Below, in pieces: positions 42,476 to 51,190 of a stretch of DNA of 64,000 nucleotides (within the stretch, counting starts at the first letter, position 1; each line of letters begins with the position of its first letter). This DNA comes from Fen-999 sp044220545. Lineage in GTDB: Bacteria; Pseudomonadota; Gammaproteobacteria; Burkholderiales; Rhodocyclaceae. The notes below the pieces were generated by a model that was not told the DNA's origin, did no database searches, and worked only from the letters and a program-made list of their open reading frames with translations. The stretch covers positions 124,001 to 188,000 of the forward strand of contig JBGAQX010000002.1 of NCBI GenBank assembly GCA_044220545.1. The letters are read 5' to 3'. The position numbers and the translations under genes are program-made.

Positions 42476-44473
42476 ATGAAGACCCTCTACCTGATCATTC
42501 CCTTCGCCCCGCTGCTCGGCGCGCTCGTCGCCGGCCTGTTCGGCCGCGCCATCGGTCGCGCCGGCGCCCACTGGGTCACCATCCTTGGCGTCGCCGTGTC
42601 CCTGGTCTGTTCGATGCTTGTGCTCCAGGATGTCCTGGCCGGCCACACCTTCAACGGCACCCTGTATACGTGGATGGAGGCGGGCGGCCTCAAGCTGGAG
42701 TTGGGTTTCCTGATCGACCGCCTGACGGCGGTGATGATGGTCGTGGTGACCTTCGTTTCGCTGATGGTACACATCTACACCATTGGCTACATGGCCGAAG
42801 ATCCAGGCTACCAAAGGTTCTTCAGTTACATATCGCTGTTTACGTTCTCGATGCTCATGCTGGTGATGAGCAACAATTTCCTCCAGTTGTTCTTCGGCTG
42901 GGAGGCGGTGGGCCTGGTCTCGTATCTCCTGATCGGCTTCTGGTATACGCGTCCGACCGCCATCTACGCCAACCTGAAGGCCTTTCTGGTCAATCGCGTC
43001 GGCGACTTCGGTTTTCTGATCGGCATCGCGCTGATCGCCGCGTACGCGGGCAGCCTCGATTACGCCACGGTGTTCGCCAAGGCGCGGTCACTGACCGAAA
43101 TTCAGCTCCACCTGATTCCGGGCAGCGAATGGATGCTGCTGACGGTGATCTGCATCGGGCTGTTCATCGGCGCCATGGGCAAGTCGGCGCAGTTCCCGCT
43201 GCATGTCTGGCTGCCGGATTCGATGGAAGGCCCGACGCCGATCTCCGCGCTGATCCACGCCGCCACCATGGTGACCGCCGGCATCTTCATGGTGTCGCGG
43301 ATGTCGCCGCTGTTTGAGCTCTCCGATGCGGCCCTGTCCTTCGTCATCGTCATCGGCGCCATCACCGCGCTGTTCATGGCTCTGATTGCCATCGTGCAGA
43401 CGGACATCAAGCGCGTGGTGGCCTATTCGACGCTGTCGCAGCTCGGTTACATGACGGCGGCGCTGGGCGCCTCGGCCTACTCGGCGGCGATCTTCCACCT
43501 GATGACGCATGCCTTCTTCAAGGCGGTGCTGTTCCTGGGCGCCGGTTCGGTGATCATCGCCATGCACCACGAGCAGGACATGCGCAAGATGGGTGGCCTG
43601 CGCAAGTACATGCCCATCACCTACGCCACCGTCCTGATCGGCGCCATCGCGAATGCCGGTCTGCCACCCTTCGCCGGTTTCTTCTCCAAGGACTCGATCA
43701 TCGAAGCCGTGCAACTGGCCCATGTACCGGGTGCCACCTTTGCTTACCTGGCGCTGTTGGCCGGTGTGTTTGTCGGCGGCTTCTACTCGTTCCGCCTGGT
43801 GTTCTTCGCCTTCCATGGCGAGGAGCGCTTCCGCCACGCGCACAATGACCATGCCCATGGCCACGGTGACGACCATGGCCATGAGCATCACGGCTCCACG
43901 GAACCGCATGAGTCCCCCAAGGTGGTGACGTGGCCACTGATCCTGTTGGCCATTCCGGCGATCTTTTCCGGCTTCCTGATCGGCCCCATGCTGTTCGGCG
44001 GCTACTTCGGCGATGCGATCTTCATTGGCGAGAACCATCACGCGCTAGCGCATATGAAGGAGGAGTTCCACGGCGTCGTTCCGATGATGCTGCACGGGCT
44101 GACCTCCCTGCCGTTCTGGCTGGCAACCTCCGGGGCCCTTACCGCGTGGTTTCTCTACATCAAGCGCCCGGACCTGCCGGCAACGATCAAGGGCAAGTTC
44201 GCCACCATCGCCGTGATACTCGAAGAGAAGTACTTCTTTGATCGCTTCAACGACTGGTTCTTCGCCGGCGGCGCCCGCGGGCTGGGCCGGGGCCTCTGGA
44301 AGGCCGGCGACCAGGTGTTGATCGATGGTGTGGCCGTCAACGGTTCGGCCCGTCTGGTCGGACGCCTTGCCGGTGTCGTGCGCCTGCTACAGAGCGGCTA
44401 CATTTACCAGTACGCCTTCTCCATGATCATCGGCGTGTTCGTGCTGCTGACGTGGTGGTTGGTTCGTAGCTGA
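42476..44473 (+). CDS. nuoL: NADH-quinone oxidoreductase subunit L
   Basis: 665-aa antiporter-like proton-pumping subunit with a C-terminal lateral helix. Key segments are FFGWEAVGLVSYLLIGFWY, SAQFPLHVWLPDSMEGPTP and a lysine-bearing YSTLSQLGYM. A histidine-rich loop (HAHNDHAHGHGDDHGHEHH) at residues about 453-471 may bind metal; similar loops occur in other betaproteobacterial NuoL proteins as I remember. It is first of the three Mrp-like pump genes L-M-N. Confidence 0.95.
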   Translation: MKTLYLIIPFAPLLGALVAGLFGRAIGRAGAHWVTILGVAVSLVCSMLVLQDVLAGHTFNGTLYTWMEAGGLKLELGFLIDRLTAVMMVVVTFVSLMVHIYTIGYMAEDPGYQRFFSYISLFTFSMLMLVMSNNFLQLFFGWEAVGLVSYLLIGFWYTRPTAIYANLKAFLVNRVGDFGFLIGIALIAAYAGSLDYATVFAKARSLTEIQLHLIPGSEWMLLTVICIGLFIGAMGKSAQFPLHVWLPDSMEGPTPISALIHAATMVTAGIFMVSRMSPLFELSDAALSFVIVIGAITALFMALIAIVQTDIKRVVAYSTLSQLGYMTAALGASAYSAAIFHLMTHAFFKAVLFLGAGSVIIAMHHEQDMRKMGGLRKYMPITYATVLIGAIANAGLPPFAGFFSKDSIIEAVQLAHVPGATFAYLALLAGVFVGGFYSFRLVFFAFHGEERFRHAHNDHAHGHGDDHGHEHHGSTEPHESPKVVTWPLILLAIPAIFSGFLIGPMLFGGYFGDAIFIGENHHALAHMKEEFHGVVPMMLHGLTSLPFWLATSGALTAWFLYIKRPDLPATIKGKFATIAVILEEKYFFDRFNDWFFAGGARGLGRGLWKAGDQVLIDGVAVNGSARLVGRLAGVVRLLQSGYIYQYAFSMIIGVFVLLTWWLVRS

Positions 44474-44488
44474 TAGGAAAAGAAGCGG

Positions 44489-45964
44489 ATGAATTCCTAC
44501 CTGTTGAGCCTCGCGATCTGGGTGCCCATTCTTGGCGCACTCCCCATTCTCGCCATCGGCTCGGAACGGCGCGATCTCGTGCGCTGGCTTTCCCTCGCGG
44601 TGGCGGTGGCCGGCTTGCTGGTCACGTTGCCGCTCTATGCCGGTTTCGACCGCCAGTTCGCCGGCATGCAGTTCGTGGAGTTGGCGCCCTGGATACCGCG
44701 CTTCAATGTCCAGTACTACCTCGGCGTCGATGGCATTTCCATGTTGTTCATCCTGCTCAACAGCTTTATCACCGTCCTGGTGGTGCTGGCCGGCTGGGAG
44801 GTGATCGAGGAGAAGTCGGCGCAATACATGGCCGCTTTTCTGGTCATGTCGGGGCTCATGAACGGCATCTTTTCCAGTCTCGACGCCATGCTGTTCTATG
44901 TCTTCTTCGAGGCCAGCCTGATCCCGATGTACATCATCATCGGGGTCTGGGGCGGACCGAACCGGGTTTATGCGGCGTTCAAGTTCTTCCTCTACACGCT
45001 GCTCGGCTCTCTCCTGATGCTGGTTTCTCTGTTGTACCTGTTCCTCGAAGCCGGTGGCAGCTTCAATTTGCTTGATTGGCACCAACTGCCGCTTGGCATG
45101 AAGCCGCAGATCCTCATGTTCATTGCTTTCCTGGTCGCCTTTGCCGTCAAGGTGCCGATGTGGCCGGTGCATACCTGGCTGCCGGACGCCCACGTCGAGG
45201 CGCCGACCGGCGGATCGGCGGTGCTGGCCGCCATCATGCTCAAGCTGGGCGCCTATGGTTTCCTGCGGTTTTCGCTGCCCATCCTGCCCGACGCCAGCCA
45301 CTACCTGGCGCCGATGATGATCGCGCTGTCGCTGATCGCGGTAGTCTATATCGGCTTCGTCGCGCTGGTGCAGTCGGACATGAAGAAGCTGATTGCCTAC
45401 TCGTCCATCTCGCACATGGGTTTCGTCACACTGGGTTTCTTCATCTTCAACCAGTTGGGTGTCGAAGGCGCCTTGGTGCAGATGATTTCCCATGGCTTTG
45501 TTTCGGCGGCGATGTTTCTTTGCGTCGGCGTCATGTACGACCGGATGCATTCGCGGCAGATCGCCGACTACGGCGGGGTGGCGAATACCATGCCCAAGTT
45601 CGCCGCCTTCTTCATGCTGTTCGCCATGGCCAATTCCGGCCTGCCGGCCACCTCGGGCTTTGTCGGCGAGTTCATGGTGATTCTCGGCGCGGTTAAGTTT
45701 GACTTCTGGATCGGCTTCGCCGCCGCGACCACCTTGATCCTCGGCGCCGCCTACACCCTCTGGATGTACAAGCGGGTTGTCTTCGGCCCGGTAGCCAACG
45801 ACCATGTGGCGCAGTTGACCGACATTGGCGACCGCGAATTCCTGATTCTTGCCCTGCTGGCGGCCGCGGTGCTGGTCATGGGCATCTATCCCTTCCCCTT
45901 CACCGACATCATGCATGCCTCCGTTGATGGCCTGCTGAAGCATGTCGCCGTGAGCAAGCTGTAA
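44489..45964 (+). CDS. nuoM: NADH-quinone oxidoreductase subunit M
   Basis: 491-aa antiporter-like proton-pumping subunit with about 14 helices. Conserved segments are YYLGVDGISMLFILLN, FYVFFEASLIPMYIIIG, KVPMWPVHTWLPDAHVEAPT and AYSSISHMGFV. The membrane Glu and Lys residues used for proton transfer are present. It lies 15 bp after nuoL. Confidence 0.96.
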   Translation: MNSYLLSLAIWVPILGALPILAIGSERRDLVRWLSLAVAVAGLLVTLPLYAGFDRQFAGMQFVELAPWIPRFNVQYYLGVDGISMLFILLNSFITVLVVLAGWEVIEEKSAQYMAAFLVMSGLMNGIFSSLDAMLFYVFFEASLIPMYIIIGVWGGPNRVYAAFKFFLYTLLGSLLMLVSLLYLFLEAGGSFNLLDWHQLPLGMKPQILMFIAFLVAFAVKVPMWPVHTWLPDAHVEAPTGGSAVLAAIMLKLGAYGFLRFSLPILPDASHYLAPMMIALSLIAVVYIGFVALVQSDMKKLIAYSSISHMGFVTLGFFIFNQLGVEGALVQMISHGFVSAAMFLCVGVMYDRMHSRQIADYGGVANTMPKFAAFFMLFAMANSGLPATSGFVGEFMVILGAVKFDFWIGFAAATTLILGAAYTLWMYKRVVFGPVANDHVAQLTDIGDREFLILALLAAAVLVMGIYPFPFTDIMHASVDGLLKHVAVSKL

Positions 45965-45982
45965 CCCGGCGCGAGAGCAACG

Positions 45983-47461
45983 ATGCTGAATAACTTCGTC
46001 ATGCCCGATCTGTATCCGGCCGCGCCGGAGATCTTCCTCGCCGCCATGGCCTGTGTGGTCCTGGTCGTCGATTTGTTTGCCGGCCCGGGGCGTCGCTGGC
46101 TAACCGCGCTATTGGCCCTGCTTACCCTGGTGGGTTGCGCGGCGATCACCGTCGCCACCTTCGATGGCGGCGTGTCGCTGACCTTCAGCAACATGTTCGT
46201 CGACGATCCTGTGGCCGATTTCCTGAAGTTGGTGGTCTACATCGCGGTCATGGTGGTGCTCGTCTATGGCCGCGACTACCTGGCGGCCCGCGACCTGGAC
46301 AAGGGCGAGTACTACCTGCTGGTGTTGTTCGCCACGCTGGGCATGATGGTGATGATTTCGGCCTACAACTTCCTGACCATGTATCTGGGCCTCGAGTTGT
46401 TGTCGTTGTCCCTCTACGCCTTGGTGGCCATTGACCGCGACTCGCCGCGCGCCACCGAGGCCGCGATGAAATACTTCGTGCTGGGCGCGCTTGCCTCCGG
46501 CCTCTTGCTCTACGGCATGTCGATGATCTACGGCGCCACGGGCACGCTCGAGTTGGGTGGCGTCACCGCCGCCATCCAGGAGGGCAACACCAATCGGATC
46601 ATCCTGGTCTTTGGCCTGGTCTTCCTGGTGGCGGGCATTGCCTTCAAGCTGGGTGTCGTGCCCTTCCACATGTGGATTCCCGACGTCTATCACGGTGCGC
46701 CGACCGCGGTTACCCTGTTCATCAGTTCGGCACCCAAGCTGGCCGCTTTCGCCATGGCGCTCCGCCTGCTGGTGTCCGGGCTGTTCGGTCTCGCCGAGCA
46801 ATGGCAGACCATGCTGATGCTGATGGCGGTCTTGTCGATCGGTCTTGGCAACCTGGCGGCCATTGCCCAGAGCAACATCAAGCGCATGCTCGCCTATTCG
46901 GCGATCTCCCACATGGGTTTCATGTTGCTGGCGCTGATGAGCGGGGTCGCCGGCGCGCAAGTCGACCCGATGGCCCTGGTCAACGCCTACAGCTCGGCCA
47001 TGTACTACAGCGTGGCTTACGTCATCATGTCGCTGGGGGCCTTCGGCATGGTCCTCCTGCTGTCGCGGGCGGGCTACGAGGCCGAGAGCCTGGAAGACTT
47101 CAAGGGCCTCAATCAGCGCAGTCCCTGGTTTGCCGCCATGATGGCGATCCTGATGTTGTCGATGGCGGGTATTCCCTTCTTCGTCGGCTTCTTCGCCAAG
47201 TTCTCGGTCCTGCTTGCCGCCGTGGCGGCCGGGCATCTCGTCGTGGTCGTGCTGGCCGTGCTCTTCTCGCTGATCGGCGCCTACTACTACCTGCGCATCG
47301 TGAAGCTGATGTACTTCGACGCGCCGGTCGATAGCGCACCCATCCGGGCGAGCCTGGACATGCGTCTTCTCCTCTCGGTGAATGGCTTGGCCGTGGCGTA
47401 CTTCGGCCTCTTTCCCGACACGCTGATGATGTGGTGTACGGTGGCGCTGCTCCGCTCGTGA
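45983..47461 (+). CDS. nuoN: NADH-quinone oxidoreductase subunit N
   Basis: 492-aa antiporter-like subunit and the last nuo gene. It has MYLGLELLSLSLYALVAI, VPFHMWIPDVYHGAPTAVT and AYSAISHMGFMLLALM, matching the family. A 10-bp hairpin starts 9 bp after the stop codon. The usual betaproteobacterial DUF2818 gene after nuoN is absent; a NUDIX gene follows directly. Confidence 0.95.
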   Translation: MLNNFVMPDLYPAAPEIFLAAMACVVLVVDLFAGPGRRWLTALLALLTLVGCAAITVATFDGGVSLTFSNMFVDDPVADFLKLVVYIAVMVVLVYGRDYLAARDLDKGEYYLLVLFATLGMMVMISAYNFLTMYLGLELLSLSLYALVAIDRDSPRATEAAMKYFVLGALASGLLLYGMSMIYGATGTLELGGVTAAIQEGNTNRIILVFGLVFLVAGIAFKLGVVPFHMWIPDVYHGAPTAVTLFISSAPKLAAFAMALRLLVSGLFGLAEQWQTMLMLMAVLSIGLGNLAAIAQSNIKRMLAYSAISHMGFMLLALMSGVAGAQVDPMALVNAYSSAMYYSVAYVIMSLGAFGMVLLLSRAGYEAESLEDFKGLNQRSPWFAAMMAILMLSMAGIPFFVGFFAKFSVLLAAVAAGHLVVVVLAVLFSLIGAYYYLRIVKLMYFDAPVDSAPIRASLDMRLLLSVNGLAVAYFGLFPDTLMMWCTVALLRS

Positions 47462-47469
47462 AATGGGCG

Positions 47470-47492
47470 CGGGGTGCCCATGGGGCGCCCCG
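47470..47492 (+). terminator. Hairpin after nuoN
   Basis: cggggtgccc and gggcgccccg pair over 10 bp with one G-T wobble and an atg loop. No T-run follows, so it could be a weak terminator or an mRNA 3'-end stabiliser separating nuo from the NUDIX gene. Confidence 0.45.
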
Positions 47493-47531
47493 TGTAACAT
47501 GAGCAGCTTCGTCAACGACACCGGCAAGGCC

Positions 47532-48095
47532 ATGGACGATTCCGATTTCCACGAAGAGACGCTCGCCAGCGAAGAAGTATTCAAGGGCAAGCTGCTGCAC
47601 GTCCGTCGCGACCAAGTGCGACTGCCGGACGGCAAGGAAAGCCTTCGCGAGTGGGTGGCGCATCCGGGTGCCGTGGTGGTCATTGGTGTGCTGGACAACG
47701 GCCACCTGTTGTTCGAACGGCAGTTCCGCTATCCGCTGCGCCGGATCTTCGTCGAACTGCCGGCGGGCAAGATCGACCCGGGTGAGCACATCCTCGATAC
47801 CGCGCGGCGTGAACTGCGCGAGGAGACCGGCTACAAGGCGAAGCACTGGCGGCATCTCGGCACCATGCATCCCTGCATCGGCTACTCGGACGAGCGCATC
47901 GAGATCTTCCTGGCCCAAGGGCTGGCCTATGTCGGCCATGCGCTCGACGACGGCGAGATTCTGGAAGTGATCGAGCTGAGCATTCACGATGCGCTGCTGT
48001 CGGTGCGCGACGGTGAAATCAGCGATGCGAAGACCGTTACCGCGCTGCTCTGGGCGGAGAAGATCCTGTCCGGCGCCTGGCCGCTTCCGGCGTAA
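47532..48095 (+). CDS. NUDIX hydrolase, ADP-ribose pyrophosphatase-like
   Basis: 187-aa NUDIX protein. The NUDIX box is complete: G-KIDPG-E-HILDTA-RRELREETGY, with the metal-binding REXXEE core. The N-terminal strand (VFKGKLLHVRRDQVRLPDG) and the HPGAVVVIGVL segment are typical of ADP-ribose pyrophosphatases, which return ADP-ribose to AMP and ribose phosphate. The ATG at 47532 is preferred; one at 47499 adds 11 residues. It lies directly after nuo, consistent with a link to NAD turnover. Confidence 0.87.
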   Translation: MDDSDFHEETLASEEVFKGKLLHVRRDQVRLPDGKESLREWVAHPGAVVVIGVLDNGHLLFERQFRYPLRRIFVELPAGKIDPGEHILDTARRELREETGYKAKHWRHLGTMHPCIGYSDERIEIFLAQGLAYVGHALDDGEILEVIELSIHDALLSVRDGEISDAKTVTALLWAEKILSGAWPLPA

Positions 48096-48128
48096 AATTC
48101 CCGCTTTGATTCAAGGAAGACATTAGCC

Positions 48129-49358
48129 ATGGATGTCGCCGGCGCACCGCGTCCCATCGGTCTCGACCTGGAGATCGACGACACCACCAAACTACAGGCA
48201 CTGAGCATCATTTCCGAAGTGTCGGCGAGTCTGGCCGACGAGGATGATGTCGAAGAGATGCTTGGCCGTTTTCTCGGCACCATGTTGCGGCTGGCCCATG
48301 CCAGCGCCGGTGCCGTGCGGGTGCTTACCACCGATGGTCGCCACTTGCGCCTGGTCGGTGCCCGCGGCCTGCCGGCGGAAGTGGTCGAGCGCGAGCGAGT
48401 GGTGCCGATCGATTGCGGGCAATGCGGCCTGGCGGTGCGCGACAACCGCGCCCACTATGAAATCGACCTGCACGACTGTGCCGTACGTACCGGGCATCAC
48501 TACTTCGATCGCGATTGCCAAGCCATGGTGGTCGTACCGCTACAACATGCCGGCCACCTGCTCGGCACCTATAACCTGTTCCTGCCCGAGCGCTTCGAAC
48601 TGCCGGAGGAAGTCGTTGTCCTGTTTCGTTCGATCGGCGAACACTTGGGCATGGCCCTGGAGAACGCCCGCCTCAAGCGTGAGAATCTGCGCATCGCGTT
48701 GATGAACGAGCGGCAGATGATGGCCGCCGAGATCCACGATTCGCTGGCCCAGACCCTGGCTTACCTGAAGATGCGCGTCGCGTTGCTGCAAGACGCCCTG
48801 GTGGAGGGGGAGACGGTGCGTGCCGGCAAGTATTCCGGCGACGTCGCCCAGGCGCTGGACATGGCTTACGGGCAGTTGCGCGAGTTGTTGACCCAGTTTC
48901 GCAATCGGATGGACCCCCTTGGTCTGGCCCATGCCCTGCGGGAAATGTCGGTCGGCTTCCAGGATCGGACGGGCATCTTCCTGGAATTCGACAACCGCGT
49001 GTCGGACTTGCGCCTGTCGGTGGATCAGGAAGCCCAGGTGTTCTTCATCATCCAGGAGGCGCTGGCCAATGTGGTTCGTCACTCGGGGGCCACCAAGGCG
49101 AAGCTGTCGCTGGAAGGCGCGGGGGACTACTACGTGGCAACGGTCGAGGACAATGGCCGCGGCGGCCAGGGCTTTTTCGCCATTGCCAATCGGACCAGCG
49201 GCTTTGAAGAGCATCCCCGTCTGCGCAATCACTTTGGCTTGACCATCATGCGCGAGCGGGCCGGCAAGATCGGCGGTCGCATCGAAGTGGCCAATCTTCC
49301 CGAGCGCGGTTTTCGTGTCCGTTTGACCTTCCCGGTCATGGCCTTGAGGGGCCACTGA
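48129..49358 (+). CDS. NarX-like sensor histidine kinase with Cys-rich GAF domain
   Basis: 409-aa soluble kinase. Residues about 40-180 are a GAF domain with four cysteines in order CGQC (96, 99), HDCAV (117) and DRDC (130). A signalling helix leads to a HisKA_3 dimerisation domain (AAEIHDSLAQTLAYL, His203) and a HATPase with EDNGRG and a TIMRERAGKIGG end. No membrane segment or periplasmic sensor exists, so it senses a cytoplasmic signal. The cysteine set could hold a metal, an Fe-S cluster or a redox disulfide. It is 1 bp from the response regulator gene and converges on the dsr-cobA cluster, which makes a redox or sulfur signal plausible. Confidence 0.88.
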   Translation: MDVAGAPRPIGLDLEIDDTTKLQALSIISEVSASLADEDDVEEMLGRFLGTMLRLAHASAGAVRVLTTDGRHLRLVGARGLPAEVVERERVVPIDCGQCGLAVRDNRAHYEIDLHDCAVRTGHHYFDRDCQAMVVVPLQHAGHLLGTYNLFLPERFELPEEVVVLFRSIGEHLGMALENARLKRENLRIALMNERQMMAAEIHDSLAQTLAYLKMRVALLQDALVEGETVRAGKYSGDVAQALDMAYGQLRELLTQFRNRMDPLGLAHALREMSVGFQDRTGIFLEFDNRVSDLRLSVDQEAQVFFIIQEALANVVRHSGATKAKLSLEGAGDYYVATVEDNGRGGQGFFAIANRTSGFEEHPRLRNHFGLTIMRERAGKIGGRIEVANLPERGFRVRLTFPVMALRGH

Positions 49359-49359
49359 A

Positions 49360-50028
49360 ATGGTCGACTGCAAGATACGCGTCCTGCTGGTTGATGACCA
49401 CACGCTGTTTCGCAAGGGGCTGGCCGAACTGCTGGAGCACCGCGGAGGCATCTGCGTGGCCGGCATGGCGGCCAACGGCGAAGCGGCGCTCGGTCTATTG
49501 GCCGAGCTCAAGCCGGATGTGGTGATTACCGACCTGAACATGCCGCCTCACGGCGGCGTCGCCCTGTTGCGCCGCATACGCGCGGAGAACTGGCGGGGGC
49601 CGGTGCTGATTCTGACGGTATCGGATGCCGAGGAAGATCTCGCCAACGCCATGCGCGCCGGCGCCCAAGGCTACCTGCTCAAGGACATGGAGCCGGACGA
49701 TGTGGTCGATGCCGTACAACGCGCGGTGCGCGGCGAGACGGTGGTGGCGCCAACCATGACCATGAAGCTGGTGCATCTGCTGCAAGGGGGCGCGCCGCCC
49801 AACGAGAAAGTCGATGCGCTGAAAAGCCTGACGGCTCGCGAGCGAGAGATCCTGGACTACCTGGCCCAGGGACTATCCAACAAGGCCATCGCGCGGGCGC
49901 TGGACATCAGCCACGATACCGTGAAGCTGCACGTCCGCCACATCCTCGCCAAACTCAACCTTACCTCGCGTGTCGAGGCGGCAGTCTTCGCGGTCGAGCA
50001 CAAGTCGGCCAAGCTGCGCGAACAGTAG
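49360..50028 (+). CDS. NarL/FixJ-family response regulator
   Basis: 222-aa regulator paired with the preceding kinase. The receiver domain (about 6-125) has LLVDDHTLF, the phospho-acceptor Asp in VVITDLNMPPHGG and KDMEPDDV with the conserved Lys. A LuxR-type helix-turn-helix (about 150-212) reads LTAREREILDYLAQGLSNK and HVRHILAKLNL. It would bind DNA when phosphorylated. Target genes are not shown; the dsr cluster is the closest candidate. It converges with cobA across 41 bp. Confidence 0.93.
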   Translation: MVDCKIRVLLVDDHTLFRKGLAELLEHRGGICVAGMAANGEAALGLLAELKPDVVITDLNMPPHGGVALLRRIRAENWRGPVLILTVSDAEEDLANAMRAGAQGYLLKDMEPDDVVDAVQRAVRGETVVAPTMTMKLVHLLQGGAPPNEKVDALKSLTAREREILDYLAQGLSNKAIARALDISHDTVKLHVRHILAKLNLTSRVEAAVFAVEHKSAKLREQ

Positions 50029-50069
50029 TCCGTCCGGGGCTGCCAGTCCGGTGGCGCGCCGCCGACCCC

Positions 50070-50846
50070 TCAGTTCGACTCTCCATACCACCTCAGCTTG
50101 TCGTGAAGCTTGACGACTTCGCCGACGATGATCAGGGTCGGGGCTTTCAGTTGCGAGGACTCGGCGAGTTGTGGGAGCGTGGTCAGTGTGCCCGTTACGG
50201 TGCGTTGGCGGGGCGTGGTGCCTTGTTGGACTATGGCCGCCGGCCAGTCCCGTGGCAGGCCATGCTCGATCAGCTTCTCGCACAGCACGGGCAGTCCGTG
50301 CAGGCCCATGTAGATGACCACCGTCTGGCGCCGACGGGCCAGTCCCGGCCAGTCGAGATTCATGCTGCCGTCCTTGAGGTGGCCAGTGACGAAGACGCAG
50401 GCCTGGGCGTAATTCCGATGGGTCAAGGGAATGCCCGCGTAGGCGGCGACCCCGGCCGCCGCCGTGATGCCCGGTACCACCTCGAAGGGAATGCCGTGCT
50501 CGACCAGGGTTTCGACCTCTTCGCCGCCGCGCCCAAACGTGTAAGGGTCGCCGCCCTTCAGGCGCAGGACACGCTTGTTCTCCTTGGCCAGCCGTACCAG
50601 CAGCAGATTGAGTTCTTCCTGGGGCAAGGCATGATTGCCACGTTCCTTGCCGGCGTAGATCTGCTCGACGTCGGGCCGTGCCAGCGTGGCCAGGATTTCC
50701 GTCGATACCAGGTTGTCGAAGACGATGACGTCGGCCTCGCCGATCAACTGGGCGGCGCGCAGCGTGAGCAGCGACGGGTCGCCGGGGCCGGCGCCGACCA
50801 GATAGACGGTGCCAGGACGGGCGGGCGCTGTGTTCATCGTGACCAT
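50070..50846 (-). CDS. cobA: Uroporphyrinogen-III C-methyltransferase
   Basis: 258-aa S-adenosylmethionine-dependent enzyme that methylates uroporphyrinogen III to precorrin-2, the precursor of siroheme and cobalamin. Motifs are VGAGPGDPSLLTLRA, LKGGDPYTFGRGGEE and GITAAAGVAAYAGIPLTHR. No CysG-type oxidase/ferrochelatase domain is attached. The ATG overlaps the dsrR stop (ATGA), so it is the last gene of the dsr unit, where it would feed siroheme (or siroamide) synthesis for DsrAB. Confidence 0.95.
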   Translation of the reverse strand: MVTMNTAPARPGTVYLVGAGPGDPSLLTLRAAQLIGEADVIVFDNLVSTEILATLARPDVEQIYAGKERGNHALPQEELNLLLVRLAKENKRVLRLKGGDPYTFGRGGEEVETLVEHGIPFEVVPGITAAAGVAAYAGIPLTHRNYAQACVFVTGHLKDGSMNLDWPGLARRRQTVVIYMGLHGLPVLCEKLIEHGLPRDWPAAIVQQGTTPRQRTVTGTLTTLPQLAESSQLKAPTLIIVGEVVKLHDKLRWYGESN

Positions 50847-51190
50847 CAGGCGCAGCCTCCGCCACAGGAGCCGCAGCCACTGGCGCGTTCGCGGCCGGCA
50901 CAGGCGCCATCCTTCGGGTTGATGAAAATGAACTGAAACTCGCCGGGGCGCAACTCGACAAAATCGAGGGTCGCTTCGTCGAGCAGCTCCTGGCTATGCG
51001 GCGAAATCAGGAGTTGCACGCCTTCGCAGTCGAGCACTAGATCGCTTTCCCGTTCCTCGTCGAAGCCCATGCCATAAGAAATCTCGCCGTCGTCATCGAT
51101 CTTGGCGGCTACCCGGAGGGCTGGATGGTCCGTCTGGCTTTCGGCGGCGCTACGTATCTGTTCCACGGCCGCGGGGGTCAATTTGAACAT
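50846..51190 (-). CDS. dsrR: DsrR, A-type iron-sulfur carrier-like protein
   Basis: 114-aa HesB/IscA-fold protein. The fold core (LTPAAVEQIRS, LRVAAKIDDDGEISYGMGF, DFVELRPGEFQFIFINP) is clear. The cysteine that binds clusters in the middle of IscA is missing, as in Allochromatium DsrR. A C-terminal CGSCGGGC motif (Cys106, 109, 113) is present and may bind a metal or cluster. ATG at 51190 is chosen because AGGAG lies 8 bp upstream; a GTG at 51199 is too close to it. It overlaps dsrN and cobA by a few bases. In Allochromatium, DsrR affects dsr expression after transcription. Confidence 0.85.
   Translation of the reverse strand: MFKLTPAAVEQIRSAAESQTDHPALRVAAKIDDDGEISYGMGFDEERESDLVLDCEGVQLLISPHSQELLDEATLDFVELRPGEFQFIFINPKDGACAGRERASGCGSCGGGCA

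Noticed and set aside
43840..43905. His-rich insertion in NuoL as a novel metal-binding element
   Set aside because: Comparable His-rich loops are common in betaproteobacterial NuoL as I remember, so it is noted in the gene entry only.
50049..50064. GC-rich inverted repeat between the response regulator and cobA as a bidirectional terminator
   Set aside because: The stem is about 6-7 bp with a very short loop and no T-run; support is too weak.
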